From Euryarchaeota archaeon UBA60 (GTDB lineage Archaea; Thermoplasmatota; Poseidoniia; Poseidoniales; Poseidoniaceae): DNA of 28,075 nucleotides. The stretch spans positions 260 through 28,334 of the forward strand of contig DARQ01000053.1 of assembly GCA_002503395.1 (NCBI GenBank), given 5' to 3'. Both the position numbers and the translations under genes were made by a program. The stretch's first letter is position 1. The number at the start of each line of letters is the position of its first letter. Positions 20,001 to 24,366 of the stretch are shown here, piece by piece. The notes under the pieces were generated by a model. It had not been told where the DNA came from, made no database searches, and worked only from the letters and a program-made list of their open reading frames with translations.

Positions 20001-22068
20001 GGTGACCTGTGAGGCTTTCTCGGTGAGCATCAGCAACAGCTCTGAGTTATTGATTGAAGAGACCACATCGAACCAGGAGGGTGGCGAGTGTGACATTACA
20101 CTGACACTGTCCGACGACGGTACTGACGCTTTCCCGATTAGTTACATACATCCACTTCTCGGTGTAGATATCTACGGCTGGACTTTCAACGACGCAACGC
20201 CAAAGGCGGTTACGTTCCGAATAAATCCAATCAACGACGCACCGTTTATCTACAGTTCATTCGACCAGTCCTTGTCTCCGGCAAGAGAGATTGTCGACGG
20301 TAATGGTGACCCAATCAATCTGGAATGGGCAATCACCGTACAGGAAGACACCACAGATGTCGCTAAGATGACGTTTAATCTATCGCAGATGAAGGCTGAT
20401 GTCGACCACAATGCTGATGACCTAACCTGGACATTCCAGCGCCACTACGTGGAGACTGAAAATGGTGACCCATCAATGCAATGTGAGTATGACAACTACT
20501 TCAGCAACATCGCCATCGTCGGCGACGAGATGTCTTTCACCCTGATTCCAGATGCGACCACCAATGCTCCACCAGAGCAGGTTGACAAGATGGATGATGG
20601 TGGAATTCACCAATCACGTCCAAATAGCCAAGAAGGATATTGTTTCATCGAGATGTATGTACACGATTCAGAGGATTATCCAGCCTACATCCCGAACTAC
20701 ATTAATTTCAACGATACCACAACCTATGTTGATCACACTTCACAGATGCAGATTTTGAAGATTAAGGTTGATAACACACCTGAACCAGTGCCTGACTACT
20801 TCTTCGACGATTCGGCGAGCAGCGGCTTCAACTTCCACGGTGTAAGTTACGTTATCTCTGGAACTGAAGTACCGATGTCGGTTGAAATCGTAGGCGGCGG
20901 AGATGCCCCACCGAACTCTGATGGTACCTACAAGTATGACCACGTACTCGAGGTCACGTTCAAGTCGGACGGTCACCAAGAAGGCGACCTGACGGCCGGA
21001 CGAACTATCTTCGTAGACCCACCAGCAAACGGCGAGCGCATTACCGTCAAGCACCCGGGTGTTCCAATCATGGATGAATCGAAGAAGGTATCGGTATACG
21101 TTGATGTCAAGACCTGTCTTGCTGAGACCTGTCCTGCACCAACGAATCTGTCCGCCGCTGACTTCGTCAACGACAACCCTGAGGCGCATGTCTGTAGCGG
21201 GAGTGCTGATTCATGGACGTGTCCTGGTCTGTTCCAAGACCTAGCTGACCGTCGCCCTCAACTCGAGGACAAGAACTTCAGCAACAACATCATGACTAAT
21301 ATGGTGGATCCTGCCCCAACAGATGCAAACCTATGTGGTAGTTCACACCCATACAAGTGTCTCTCGACCGGCCAAGCTCTGCCAGAGATTGTCGCCACTC
21401 ATGGACTGGCGTCAGTGCCATCCTTTGCTCCAAGCATTATGATGGTCAGCCTGATGGGAATGTTCGTAGGTGCAATGCTAGCTATGGGACGACGCGATGA
21501 GGAAGATGACTATACCGAGGAGTTGGAAGATGACGAGGCTGCAGTCAGCCCGGTTATCGCCACTATCTTGATGGTTGCCATAACAGTTGTATTGTCCGGT
21601 GTGATTTACGTGTGGGCCAGTTCGCTTGCGAATACCGACCAGAAGACCGTACCCCGTCTGGGTATGAAAGTGGTTGACGTCAACCCTGACGCACCTACCG
21701 GATACTGGAGGCTTGATGTAACCGATGCCAAGACCGAATTAGCCAGCCAAGGTATTATCGTACAACTTGAGTGGGCTGATGGGGTTTACCAAACCAGTTT
21801 GACCAACACCACCAATTATGGTTTCGTTCCGACCAACGTCCCCGATACACTGCGAGCGAATGCTCCGGTAATCGTAACCTTCGCCGACAATGTGAATTGT
21901 GACGCCGATGGAAAGAACTGTGTTACCACATTCGGGGTCGGAGACTCGATTCTGATTGGTAGCCATGACACCAACGGCAACAAGCTGAACGATGTCAAGG
22001 TGACCATCAGGTACGACCCAGGCGCAGGCACTGCAACACTGTTGCAGACCTTCAGGAACCTGAATTAG
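8008..22068 (+). CDS. Giant modular surface protein (4686 aa) ending in a type IV pilin domain
   Basis: A signal peptide (hydrophobic residues about 13-36, likely cut near IASA/PMDE) exports the protein. From about 8220 to 9620 is a module like the N-termini of DNRLRE/WapA-type wall proteins (SYPINLDPTIQV near 8980; a Tyr-rich strand region). Then follow an Ig-like unit (9640-9970) and a nidogen-like region (about 11140-11870). Several right-handed beta-helix blocks with NosD-like N-x-F/I turns span about 11930-18360, interrupted by a Tyr-rich domain (14755-15129) and Asp-rich, TSP3-like Ca-binding turns. A cupredoxin (17560-17826) has a complete copper site: His3222, Cys3259, His3262, Met3265. 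A CBM9-like domain (18480-19100) opens with IDGDVSEW. Cadherin-like repeats carry INDAP at 19728 and 20231. A membrane helix (residues about 4473-4493), an acidic linker and an archaeal pilin N-domain (AVSPVIATILMVAITVVLSG, from 4512) close the protein. Probably an adhesin or display protein; exact ligand unknown. Confidence 0.88.
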   Translation: MKLNTTKLNKTSIWGGVGSAVFLVLLMALMPFGGIASAPMDEVDSALESDAAEAKADPFALPVESAGTIELEDRDPTKELLGMRGLTQKGYVEDNGDITVLTFDEPIHYVADGITWEEINTNVVATPYGWEVSDNLFKTSFAGEVGGGVAIQAHPNVDPIIVGIQPMLVTLDITGTAPEPVHVGPTEEAISTGGNTIRYPLAMGYDLDYQVENGKVKQNLIIRDQPVLEEGQEWFGLSEMIRMPVDYALYVGEVVVGQEIIMTQEPLQVRHIETGELLVEFPTPTVIEPGNSELHMGTYFVSVVNGGQVFLTTAVESSWLMDMNRSYPINLDPTIQVQQSGGTYGGGYCYVYYGYCYDGTYSYLYRYYASIYYIPWHRYDFTAQNLGTAAYPTKVEWKMYRSYYYSYSSNSATATFLENCGTDVRYNYGVSSASCSGDITKSLLSGSNSNVNERKLISSIWNSRTLGSVGSGTGWKTLTVCNSQTACSSGDGLVLFNAMNGGGTKGVGMMYSTSTYYYTYSYNAGSSKSYYAISYGGASDTNAPSAMNYAAYTGITTYKEGARTFFIDLKDNSGIDTTSSGGPFMYYSVDNATYTKVSASTIGTCTSSAARCQFRATTSALAEGDYVTYYWEYSDLSSNSNTGTSPSGGSSGPHWFQIDATEDAGSAKKLQVQLEQRSAYSSYQPQKYFDQLMTYYDSSDEFVFEFDTSDCGTGSQSCFYTSNYYFYQMWKMQWTTAPSSGYNGFGGTQSGSWDMMADIDNGFITLTADDGPGMNLIYLYDSSANRWSVTGLDTSTGIDETLTGGLTKTKRGTYGYTDHYNIKLDNIYGTVGKFDFNGSYSSSRANWLCQGTNGFVYFFRSTSSNPLCTSGYYYAYSPSYRWTGFAIGMGYYGSMSTSGGMSYKVTKVAPEPDRTAPTMDHTPLLDSHSKKRTISATIVDAGEPPTGLNTSQVIGVGPTLYYRQSGTSTWFDTLMSPVGKTRAECKTASCEWTATLDSDSGAVDTDFMERGKTIEYKLYSRDMNSDSAGSNSRTTSVMSFEVGDPNKVFVVEWHDLGYFNNQYACTFQVLLYDETNEIEFKYDTGCSVYYDYATIGYQNYARNIGATIDNGVDGYQAGSNAFNSNYRIATDGSAHGWEKFDLGATPITNYKVAIQGSSNGNPTGYYCVSSYWWNTYKAGCDANIDLPDGFSFDYFGTTFDGDSSNSRVFISRFGAMYLKSTSSTSPERAMTTWYTNMPELPYSSNTYSRPNLIAPWWGYYSSYYCYSTSSVDCSIRYRIMPFEGKGTDVDASSLTDVDWDLLDSPIRINPPGDYLSITGNMNIDAGVVVQVANGKGISFDGSCSNMNLLGNTTDHILFEGQAGQTWKGMAFTAGCSSGTDDRHLIEFVDFANTSDAAISAGSRHGASPSTNSNVGNFTMTDVTFKNVGSAVSHGSGDGTMFIIADVDVEDSSGSCFDFPTDAVVTMNDVDMDGCNTGGSSTGGAIVNDGGSTGGSLWVEDVTIADSFVNLISSDLASITIINVVATHSATQSGVALEASAGATGSTLSVDAMDADDYSSVNINTLDSYNITDSDFGDANIAISPNGASSTASGAHGDNALLNGVVAGALSMARTAPEMNNVDLSGALTVSGNSPTTNMIFGDNVDADGVSFQGCGYTYLFTDMDLDAGGADSYVSSSCSSSNAPNSITIDGGTIATAASGANNVIYARNSRVTLGSVDITGMTAPGNYVAKASSNGIISMIGVTWNSDACADADGWTGESDCWVQISSSSGEIFFGGTASVKVWKNIGNATTGTIKDYKSGHIVNAEVVDSGGSGLFIVGRHITDSSGEAQAWVLSESVSGIGLSSTGYIAHNVFGYGPAGVNETFTTDPWYPLVSTVPTFGVGDSIELELFPAPVDLGDANMDCSWLASNSTIADTYDPDGDDTYVFDSNTITLSADLVLDSCNFMLNGATLKIKSDATVSPTLTVSGGSWIKLIVEPNSQLIGTIRAQSSSYPLHLDIQDGLLWIDGGIVKDVAQSGTTGSALYIGTGATLKMTNGAKIYGLAANSDDMATVEIDGGTLEGDDGNIINTGGTGTGIWFENTKSGMANLAVSGAAVGIKSYNAAPQLDGFTVTDSDVGVNLYGGMSLPTIYRSTSLSGMNAGWETYSFDISGFMDKDYVQLGYNSIWAGGNAHPRYNYATSKYYMMTDRMWVEFELDQDSDGVADVTYNHSDRGTGTRTSPGYYNAHDGDGVADGLGRAGSDTSGEYSGYNYWDCNLYAYNQNPAYQDYGYWYYLTYTYYANQVGLSGAYTQSSNGYYGAGSEPNNFGYRWDIAEDLSSSASMYYPYHYWGYYYNAYNAYNNPLFYPPEGFNGLFGGYNICMDYYYTGYSPGLSQAGNRVSMPIIDMNNEGDGANDRNGVAIPEGKIVGATLNIDFFHNRADNYQDRIEMVVRSSDDIVDLVNENWAREAGTPLFKDGVIDDSDVGIEVGGGYAAGVFESMTVNSPTSSGMVITGSSFASVDGLIVTNGDYCVRTGLTAAGRIDLDNLNCQDQLVAGVSYQRDISGSFSGSITGSLGAAVEYGSATTADHEFTGLMLSGNAIGMSMGGKGTFTLIGSNFGNTNYDIAVPGSSEVTFIDGTIDDNKTSVTGTGVIKRARSLTITLSEDTDSTVSTVEGANILLMAGDSSIQGSSTTDASGIAGGILYTTMERTSSGATWPNLGGYSAVTAAEIDYQRTGANQKMDFRYKSVSLTLDPDAASVGTITLEEADIIPYRVCYSFTSTAYAMLAGCSGMTSGGSKAYDNDGDGTNDAWEYGYFGATPKDMSGKTILMDVPFMYIPSDSSSSTKNNWNNTNLIITGNYDYYGYQRWTSTYPYNSHLYMDNMNAVSLSTTQQGVASGVMFGYFAWSDINPWITNSTVVGLSGIAAGRENTNWDPDHFVVADNTFIRAGGPGAPKTSFGYQEMCIVNSGIHDAIVTNNIISGCPISIMIRNIVYTYYFTQSVWGPDDMIIEGNTFLDTGTISTWFYFSYGDDISVKDNTFSGSTAPTYQVYGQSAYTTRLTIDGNTFTSGDQPIYLRGTLDYDVKNNDITGNRNQAHPGIYTLNGYGSISGNTLTDADGGIMIDGVRSGQSLTVTDNTIGTSAGRTAPGAIGIWAEDCGATTLVTGGNDVTTVMNGLVVDGCAVSDTGSKFTGTGGVGGASWSVDVMESYYAPGSLNISEGDSVRWRAKEYFNGTPYIHTVTSDANSSEVFDSGTMNLGSTFAYTFDNAGTYYYHCTNHASMTGSITVTAGSSASFTANGINVISSGNKVISLNGTEVGGYSTGVSMSGGGLELTGGARIAGVGYALYLDGVDVTTSGANLDANGTSGIGLYLTNGGSLNLNDLSTGAGYGVWTDGVDFNWNGGTASGGTALYAENRAEGDFQNITFDAGLATQIHAGANTIITSVGNTLDNASLWLDSTAVIHEANLLTLTTDRNEDYTPLTPPTASDDIGLMITATDGSKAAFVSPTFRDTSPTIDGDVSEWAANPLNPSDDMMPGVMSGDGTDDMLVTWDAQKLYIGITGTNLDSGDLQVYIGHGASGTSTSLLWDNMQHELPFLANYAFWAEDGSNPPKDGDTTYTWGLKSWSTGTNTWADISEGCTWSQDSAYIGWASNDVTEIAIPWSCIGSPNGDVRMLATVLNEGDGEVNTVHPNPDDFTLAGGNESFTDTLSITLGQLNLNDGNIDDYRLVYRSYLGSTTASAAKNYDVMVIGDAPCEEDWGTIGDISMAANYEGSITIERACPFIASPSFVTVTTVGNNLTGTGYMVGFEDMPMQTIPLTPYGIDIQTSAIDIEWVITDHPNPMFAPTTLLEYYQWGVKGVDTVGVDHDDNESTPDYPMPIGDNQAVNLTVLPNQFGNYNVKLTITDEHGLTDTGYLTVIVLPINDAPIIWNFAHTNNNLALGFTPYGTWSSYGLSNVPVFTTNSNSYENVADEGHGTVPYKLGTAVFGLTTDTTYIYDQLNEQPQAYTWGASVPVTCEAFSVSISNSSELLIEETTSNQEGGECDITLTLSDDGTDAFPISYIHPLLGVDIYGWTFNDATPKAVTFRINPINDAPFIYSSFDQSLSPAREIVDGNGDPINLEWAITVQEDTTDVAKMTFNLSQMKADVDHNADDLTWTFQRHYVETENGDPSMQCEYDNYFSNIAIVGDEMSFTLIPDATTNAPPEQVDKMDDGGIHQSRPNSQEGYCFIEMYVHDSEDYPAYIPNYINFNDTTTYVDHTSQMQILKIKVDNTPEPVPDYFFDDSASSGFNFHGVSYVISGTEVPMSVEIVGGGDAPPNSDGTYKYDHVLEVTFKSDGHQEGDLTAGRTIFVDPPANGERITVKHPGVPIMDESKKVSVYVDVKTCLAETCPAPTNLSAADFVNDNPEAHVCSGSADSWTCPGLFQDLADRRPQLEDKNFSNNIMTNMVDPAPTDANLCGSSHPYKCLSTGQALPEIVATHGLASVPSFAPSIMMVSLMGMFVGAMLAMGRRDEEDDYTEELEDDEAAVSPVIATILMVAITVVLSGVIYVWASSLANTDQKTVPRLGMKVVDVNPDAPTGYWRLDVTDAKTELASQGIIVQLEWADGVYQTSLTNTTNYGFVPTNVPDTLRANAPVIVTFADNVNCDADGKNCVTTFGVGDSILIGSHDTNGNKLNDVKVTIRYDPGAGTATLLQTFRNLN
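21484..22068 (+). other. Pilin module within the giant gene, possibly also translated on its own
   Basis: Residues after the membrane anchor read MGRRDEEDDYTEELEDDEA and then AVSPVIATILMVAITV, the archaeal type IV pilin N-terminal signature (Arch pilin, DUF1628-like). About 150 residues of extracytoplasmic beta-rich sequence follow. The ATG at 21484 would give a 194-residue protein with a 19-residue leader, a usual size and shape for an archaeal prepilin. AGGTG at 21468-21472 lies 11 bases before it, a possible internal ribosome site. The frame with the giant protein is continuous, so fusion is the default reading and separate translation is inference. Confidence 0.4.
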
Positions 22069-22086
22069 GTACACGGTTGAATATGC

Positions 22087-22102
22087 GCAGGAGCGATCCT
22101 GC
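22087..22102 (+). terminator. GNRA-capped hairpin after the giant gene
   Basis: GCAGGA and TCCTGC (6 perfect pairs) close a GCGA tetraloop, 18 bases after the TAG at 22066-22068. It matches in placement and loop class the hairpin at 7512-7536 after the other surface gene. Confidence 0.5.
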
Positions 22103-22114
22103 ACAAAGGAGGCG

Positions 22115-22148
22115 TGGGCGCCCGAGACCCGAGGGTCTTGGGCGCCCA
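22115..22148 (+). terminator. Strong 15-bp hairpin, probable terminator of the giant gene
   Basis: TGGGCGCCCGAGACC pairs with GGTCTTGGGCGCCCA with one G-T pair and a CGAG loop (22130-22133). It is the strongest inverted repeat noticed in the window and lies 46 bases past the stop. The following bases (TACCCTTCTATC) are pyrimidine-rich but lack a U-run, so it may act by blocking decay or by termination. Confidence 0.6.
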
Positions 22149-22332
22149 TACCCTTCTATCGAAGGCTACTAGCGAGAGCCACTGGGAATTAATATCAGGC
22201 TCGGATTTTACTAAGGGAGATAGACCCCGGAACCTTTCCTCGAAGGCCGAACGTCGTAACATTACTCAGTGGCCTTCGGTGTTGCTCCTCGCAGTGCGTC
22301 CTTTGAATCTCGATGTTGGGGTTCAGACGCAC

Positions 22333-22345
22333 AAGTATTCATATC
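22333..22345 (+). promoter_or_regulatory. Weak TATA-like box before the HAD/sugar-ABC operon
   Basis: AAGTATTCATATC would place the transcript start near 22365 and give a leader of about 20 nt carrying the GGTGA site at 22374-22378. The match is poor, and a promoter farther upstream (for example TTAATATC near 22189) is possible. Confidence 0.25.
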
Positions 22346-22373
22346 TCCCTGTGTTCGATTGGCATGAGGGGTA

Positions 22374-22378
22374 GGTGA
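22374..22378 (+). promoter_or_regulatory. Shine-Dalgarno site supporting a TTG start
   Basis: GGTGA lies six bases before the TTG at 22385. No ATG lies near this point in the frame, and the HAD catalytic DxD sits only eight residues after the TTG, so a later start is excluded. Confidence 0.55.
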
Positions 22379-22384
22379 GGGAAA

Positions 22385-23065
22385 TTGCTGAAGTGCGTAG
22401 TCTTTGATTGCGATGGCGTCCTTGTCGATGCGGTCTCTTCGTGGCGAACTCTGCACGACCACTATGGCACCAATAGTGATGAAGCATTCTCGTCATTCCT
22501 AAGGGGAGAAATCACCGACGTGGAATTCATGCGCATCGATATCCAACTATGGAAGGAAATTGAGCCTGAGATACATCGTGATGAGATATTTCGCGCTTTT
22601 CAAGGGGCGAAATTGATGCCCGGGGCACGCGCCGTTATCAGCAAATTGAAATCCCGTGGAATCTATGTAGCCATCGTCTCTGCGGGTGTCGATATCTTCG
22701 TCGCTTCGATTGCCGCTATGCTGGCGGCTGATGATTGGATTGCCAATGGTTTCGAATTCGATGACGAGGGTTGGCTGGGGGATGAGGGGGTCGTCAGGGT
22801 CAGGGGTTCGAGCAAGGGTAAGATAGTCGCTAGATTGCTTGAGATGAATGGATTTTCCAGCGATGAAGTGGTGTGCGTCGGCGACAGCGACATCGATTTG
22901 TCGATGCGGGTTGAGGATTGTGCGTTCATCGGCTTCAATCCGAGCCGCAAGCGCAGTATATCGGCCTTCAGGGATGCGGATGTGCCGATTATAGAGAGCA
23001 AAGACCTGCGTTCCATCTGGCCGTATCTATTTCCCGGGGAAGACTTCCCGAGCGAGGAGGAATGA
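22385..23065 (+). CDS. HAD-superfamily phosphatase, phosphoserine-phosphatase-like
   Basis: The 226-residue cytoplasmic protein carries all four HAD motifs: DCDGVLVD with nucleophile Asp8 and acid Asp10, Ser99 in IVSAGVD, Lys144/Lys146 in SSKGK, and GDSDID with Asp167 and Asp171 for Mg binding. A helical cap lies between motif I and Ser99, as in the SerB-like (subfamily I) group, and the length fits that group. It should remove phosphate from a small organic substrate. Being first in an operon with a sugar importer, with its TGA overlapping the next gene's ATG, it may act on a sugar phosphate rather than phosphoserine; that is inference from context. The start is TTG, set by GGTGA upstream and the closeness of the DxD motif. 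Confidence 0.85.
   Translation: MLKCVVFDCDGVLVDAVSSWRTLHDHYGTNSDEAFSSFLRGEITDVEFMRIDIQLWKEIEPEIHRDEIFRAFQGAKLMPGARAVISKLKSRGIYVAIVSAGVDIFVASIAAMLAADDWIANGFEFDDEGWLGDEGVVRVRGSSKGKIVARLLEMNGFSSDEVVCVGDSDIDLSMRVEDCAFIGFNPSRKRSISAFRDADVPIIESKDLRSIWPYLFPGEDFPSEEE
23054..23060 (+). promoter_or_regulatory. Shine-Dalgarno site for the binding-protein gene
   Basis: GAGGAGG ends one base before the ATG at 23062 but seven bases before the in-frame GTG at 23068. The GTG is therefore a serious alternative start, two residues shorter, with the same signal peptide. Confidence 0.5.
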
Positions 23066-24366
23066 TAGTGGGTGCGAATGAAGTGATGGCTATCATTCTC
23101 GCACTGCTCATCATAATTCCCGGTTGTATCGGCGCTGGCGATGGTACCAATGGAGATGGTGCTGGGGGCGCTGGCGATGGTGCTGGTGGTGGAGAACTCA
23201 TCACCTTGGTGGTGTGGTCGACATTCGAGGCTGATTCACTTGAGGATGAGGTTTTTCTCGATGCGATTGCCACTTTTGACGCTCAACACCCTTCAATCGC
23301 CATCGACGTCTCAAATCGACCTTTCATGCAGGCAGCAGATTCCTTCAGGGTTGCGGCGCAAGGTGGCGAAGCACCGGATCTGATGCGTTTTGCCAGCGAC
23401 CAGTTGGGGCAGGTCGGGGCGATGCGGGTCGATGGTTTTCCACTGCTCGAGGACCTGCGCCCGCACCTTACGCCGATACAGAGGAACATCTACGACGCGC
23501 AGGCTCTTTCCTCGATGCGGGTCGGTGGTGACTTGCTCGCCCTGCCGGCCAGTTTCGATTGTGTCAGCCTGATCTACAATGCCGATATATTCGCCGCCGA
23601 GGGGGTCGAGCCACCCAATGCGAATTGGAGTTGGCAGCAGATGCTGGAGGCGGCCGATGCACTATCCCATGGAAATCAGGTCGGATTATCGGTTCCGCTC
23701 AAAGACCCGTACCGCTGGCTGGCGTTTCAACGTGGCTTCGGCGGCGAATTATTCGCTGCGAATGGAGTGCCGACTCTCGATTCCAATGGCTCCGCAGCAG
23801 CGCTGGAAGCATGGTTGGCGCTCGACCAGTCCAATGGTGGCATGGTGCCGACCGGTACCAGCATTGACACCATGAAAAATCACTTCCGTGAGCGTGAAGC
23901 GGCGATGATAATCGATGGCCCTTGGAACTGGGCGACCTATTCACAGGCGCGGATCAATGTCGCACAGGCACCTCTGCCGATGGTCAACTCCAGCGGTGAG
24001 CGCATCTCACCGATGGTCACCTACAAGGGTTGGTCGGTAAGCAAACAGAGTCTTCACAAAGAGGAGGCGGTCGAGTTGGCACTGTGGTTATCCAGTCCCG
24101 AGGTGCAGAAGCAGTTCGCCTTGGAGACATGGACACTGCCCACTGCGGTATCGGTGCAGAGTGATTCCGAAGTAATCGATGACCCCGTGTTGTCCGGTTT
24201 TCTTGGACAAGCCGAATATGGATTTCCCGCCCCCACGACCCGGGAGATGTCGATGGTCTGGGATCCACTTTCAGCGGCGATAGAGCAGGTTTACGCCGGG
24301 AAGATGAGCGCTGAAGAGGCACTGAGTAAGGCGAATCAGCAATTACTGGAGGAAATCGACGGATGA
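23062..24366 (+). CDS. Lipoprotein extracellular sugar-binding protein of an ABC importer (MalE-like)
   Basis: The protein (434 residues from ATG 23062) starts with a hydrophobic signal and a lipobox, IIPGC, whose Cys22 would be lipidated and hold it on the outer face of the membrane. A flexible Gly/Asp linker (residues about 24-40) follows. The rest is a family 1 / SBP_bac_8-type binding protein: ITLVVWSTF at the first strand, a DLMRF hinge-type segment, SFDCVSLIYNADIF, a WSWQQMLEAADAL helix, and the AAMIIDGPWNWATY motif typical of MalE-like proteins. It binds a carbohydrate and hands it to the two permeases downstream; the exact sugar cannot be read. ATGA overlaps join it to both neighbours. 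The GTG at 23068 fits the Shine-Dalgarno spacing better, so the start is uncertain by two residues. Confidence 0.88.
   Translation: MIVGANEVMAIILALLIIIPGCIGAGDGTNGDGAGGAGDGAGGGELITLVVWSTFEADSLEDEVFLDAIATFDAQHPSIAIDVSNRPFMQAADSFRVAAQGGEAPDLMRFASDQLGQVGAMRVDGFPLLEDLRPHLTPIQRNIYDAQALSSMRVGGDLLALPASFDCVSLIYNADIFAAEGVEPPNANWSWQQMLEAADALSHGNQVGLSVPLKDPYRWLAFQRGFGGELFAANGVPTLDSNGSAAALEAWLALDQSNGGMVPTGTSIDTMKNHFREREAAMIIDGPWNWATYSQARINVAQAPLPMVNSSGERISPMVTYKGWSVSKQSLHKEEAVELALWLSSPEVQKQFALETWTLPTAVSVQSDSEVIDDPVLSGFLGQAEYGFPAPTTREMSMVWDPLSAAIEQVYAGKMSAEEALSKANQQLLEEIDG

Larger units (their letters stand above)
22069..22384. other. 316-bp structured intergenic region before the sugar-transport operon
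   Basis: No supported gene. After the two hairpins above there are further inverted repeats: GGCT/AGCC near 22164-22180, CGAAGGCC (22241-22248) with GGCCTTCG (22271-22278), and GTGCGTC-ctt-TGAA (22294-22307) with TTCA-GACGCAC (22322-22332). This density could mean a long structured 5' leader or a small RNA. I found no match to tRNA, SRP RNA or RNase P core motifs by eye. Confidence 0.5.

Noticed and set aside
21739..22149. 136-codon minus-strand frame overlapping the 3' end of the giant gene
   Set aside because: It begins within the terminator hairpin and runs antisense to the pilin domain, with no ribosome site or known motif.
22294..22332. tRNA or known structural RNA
   Set aside because: GGTTCAGAC looks like a T-loop, but there is no matching acceptor or anticodon arm, and no SRP or RNase P core motif was found.
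22114..22374. 86-codon reading frame in the intergenic region
   Set aside because: It starts inside the strong hairpin, has no ribosome site or recognisable features, and its bases are better explained as paired arms.
22918..23061. Extended N-terminus of the sugar-binding protein from the ATG at 22918
   Set aside because: This would overlap the HAD gene by about 150 bases and bury the lipoprotein signal; starts at 23062 or 23068 fit the ribosome site and lipobox.
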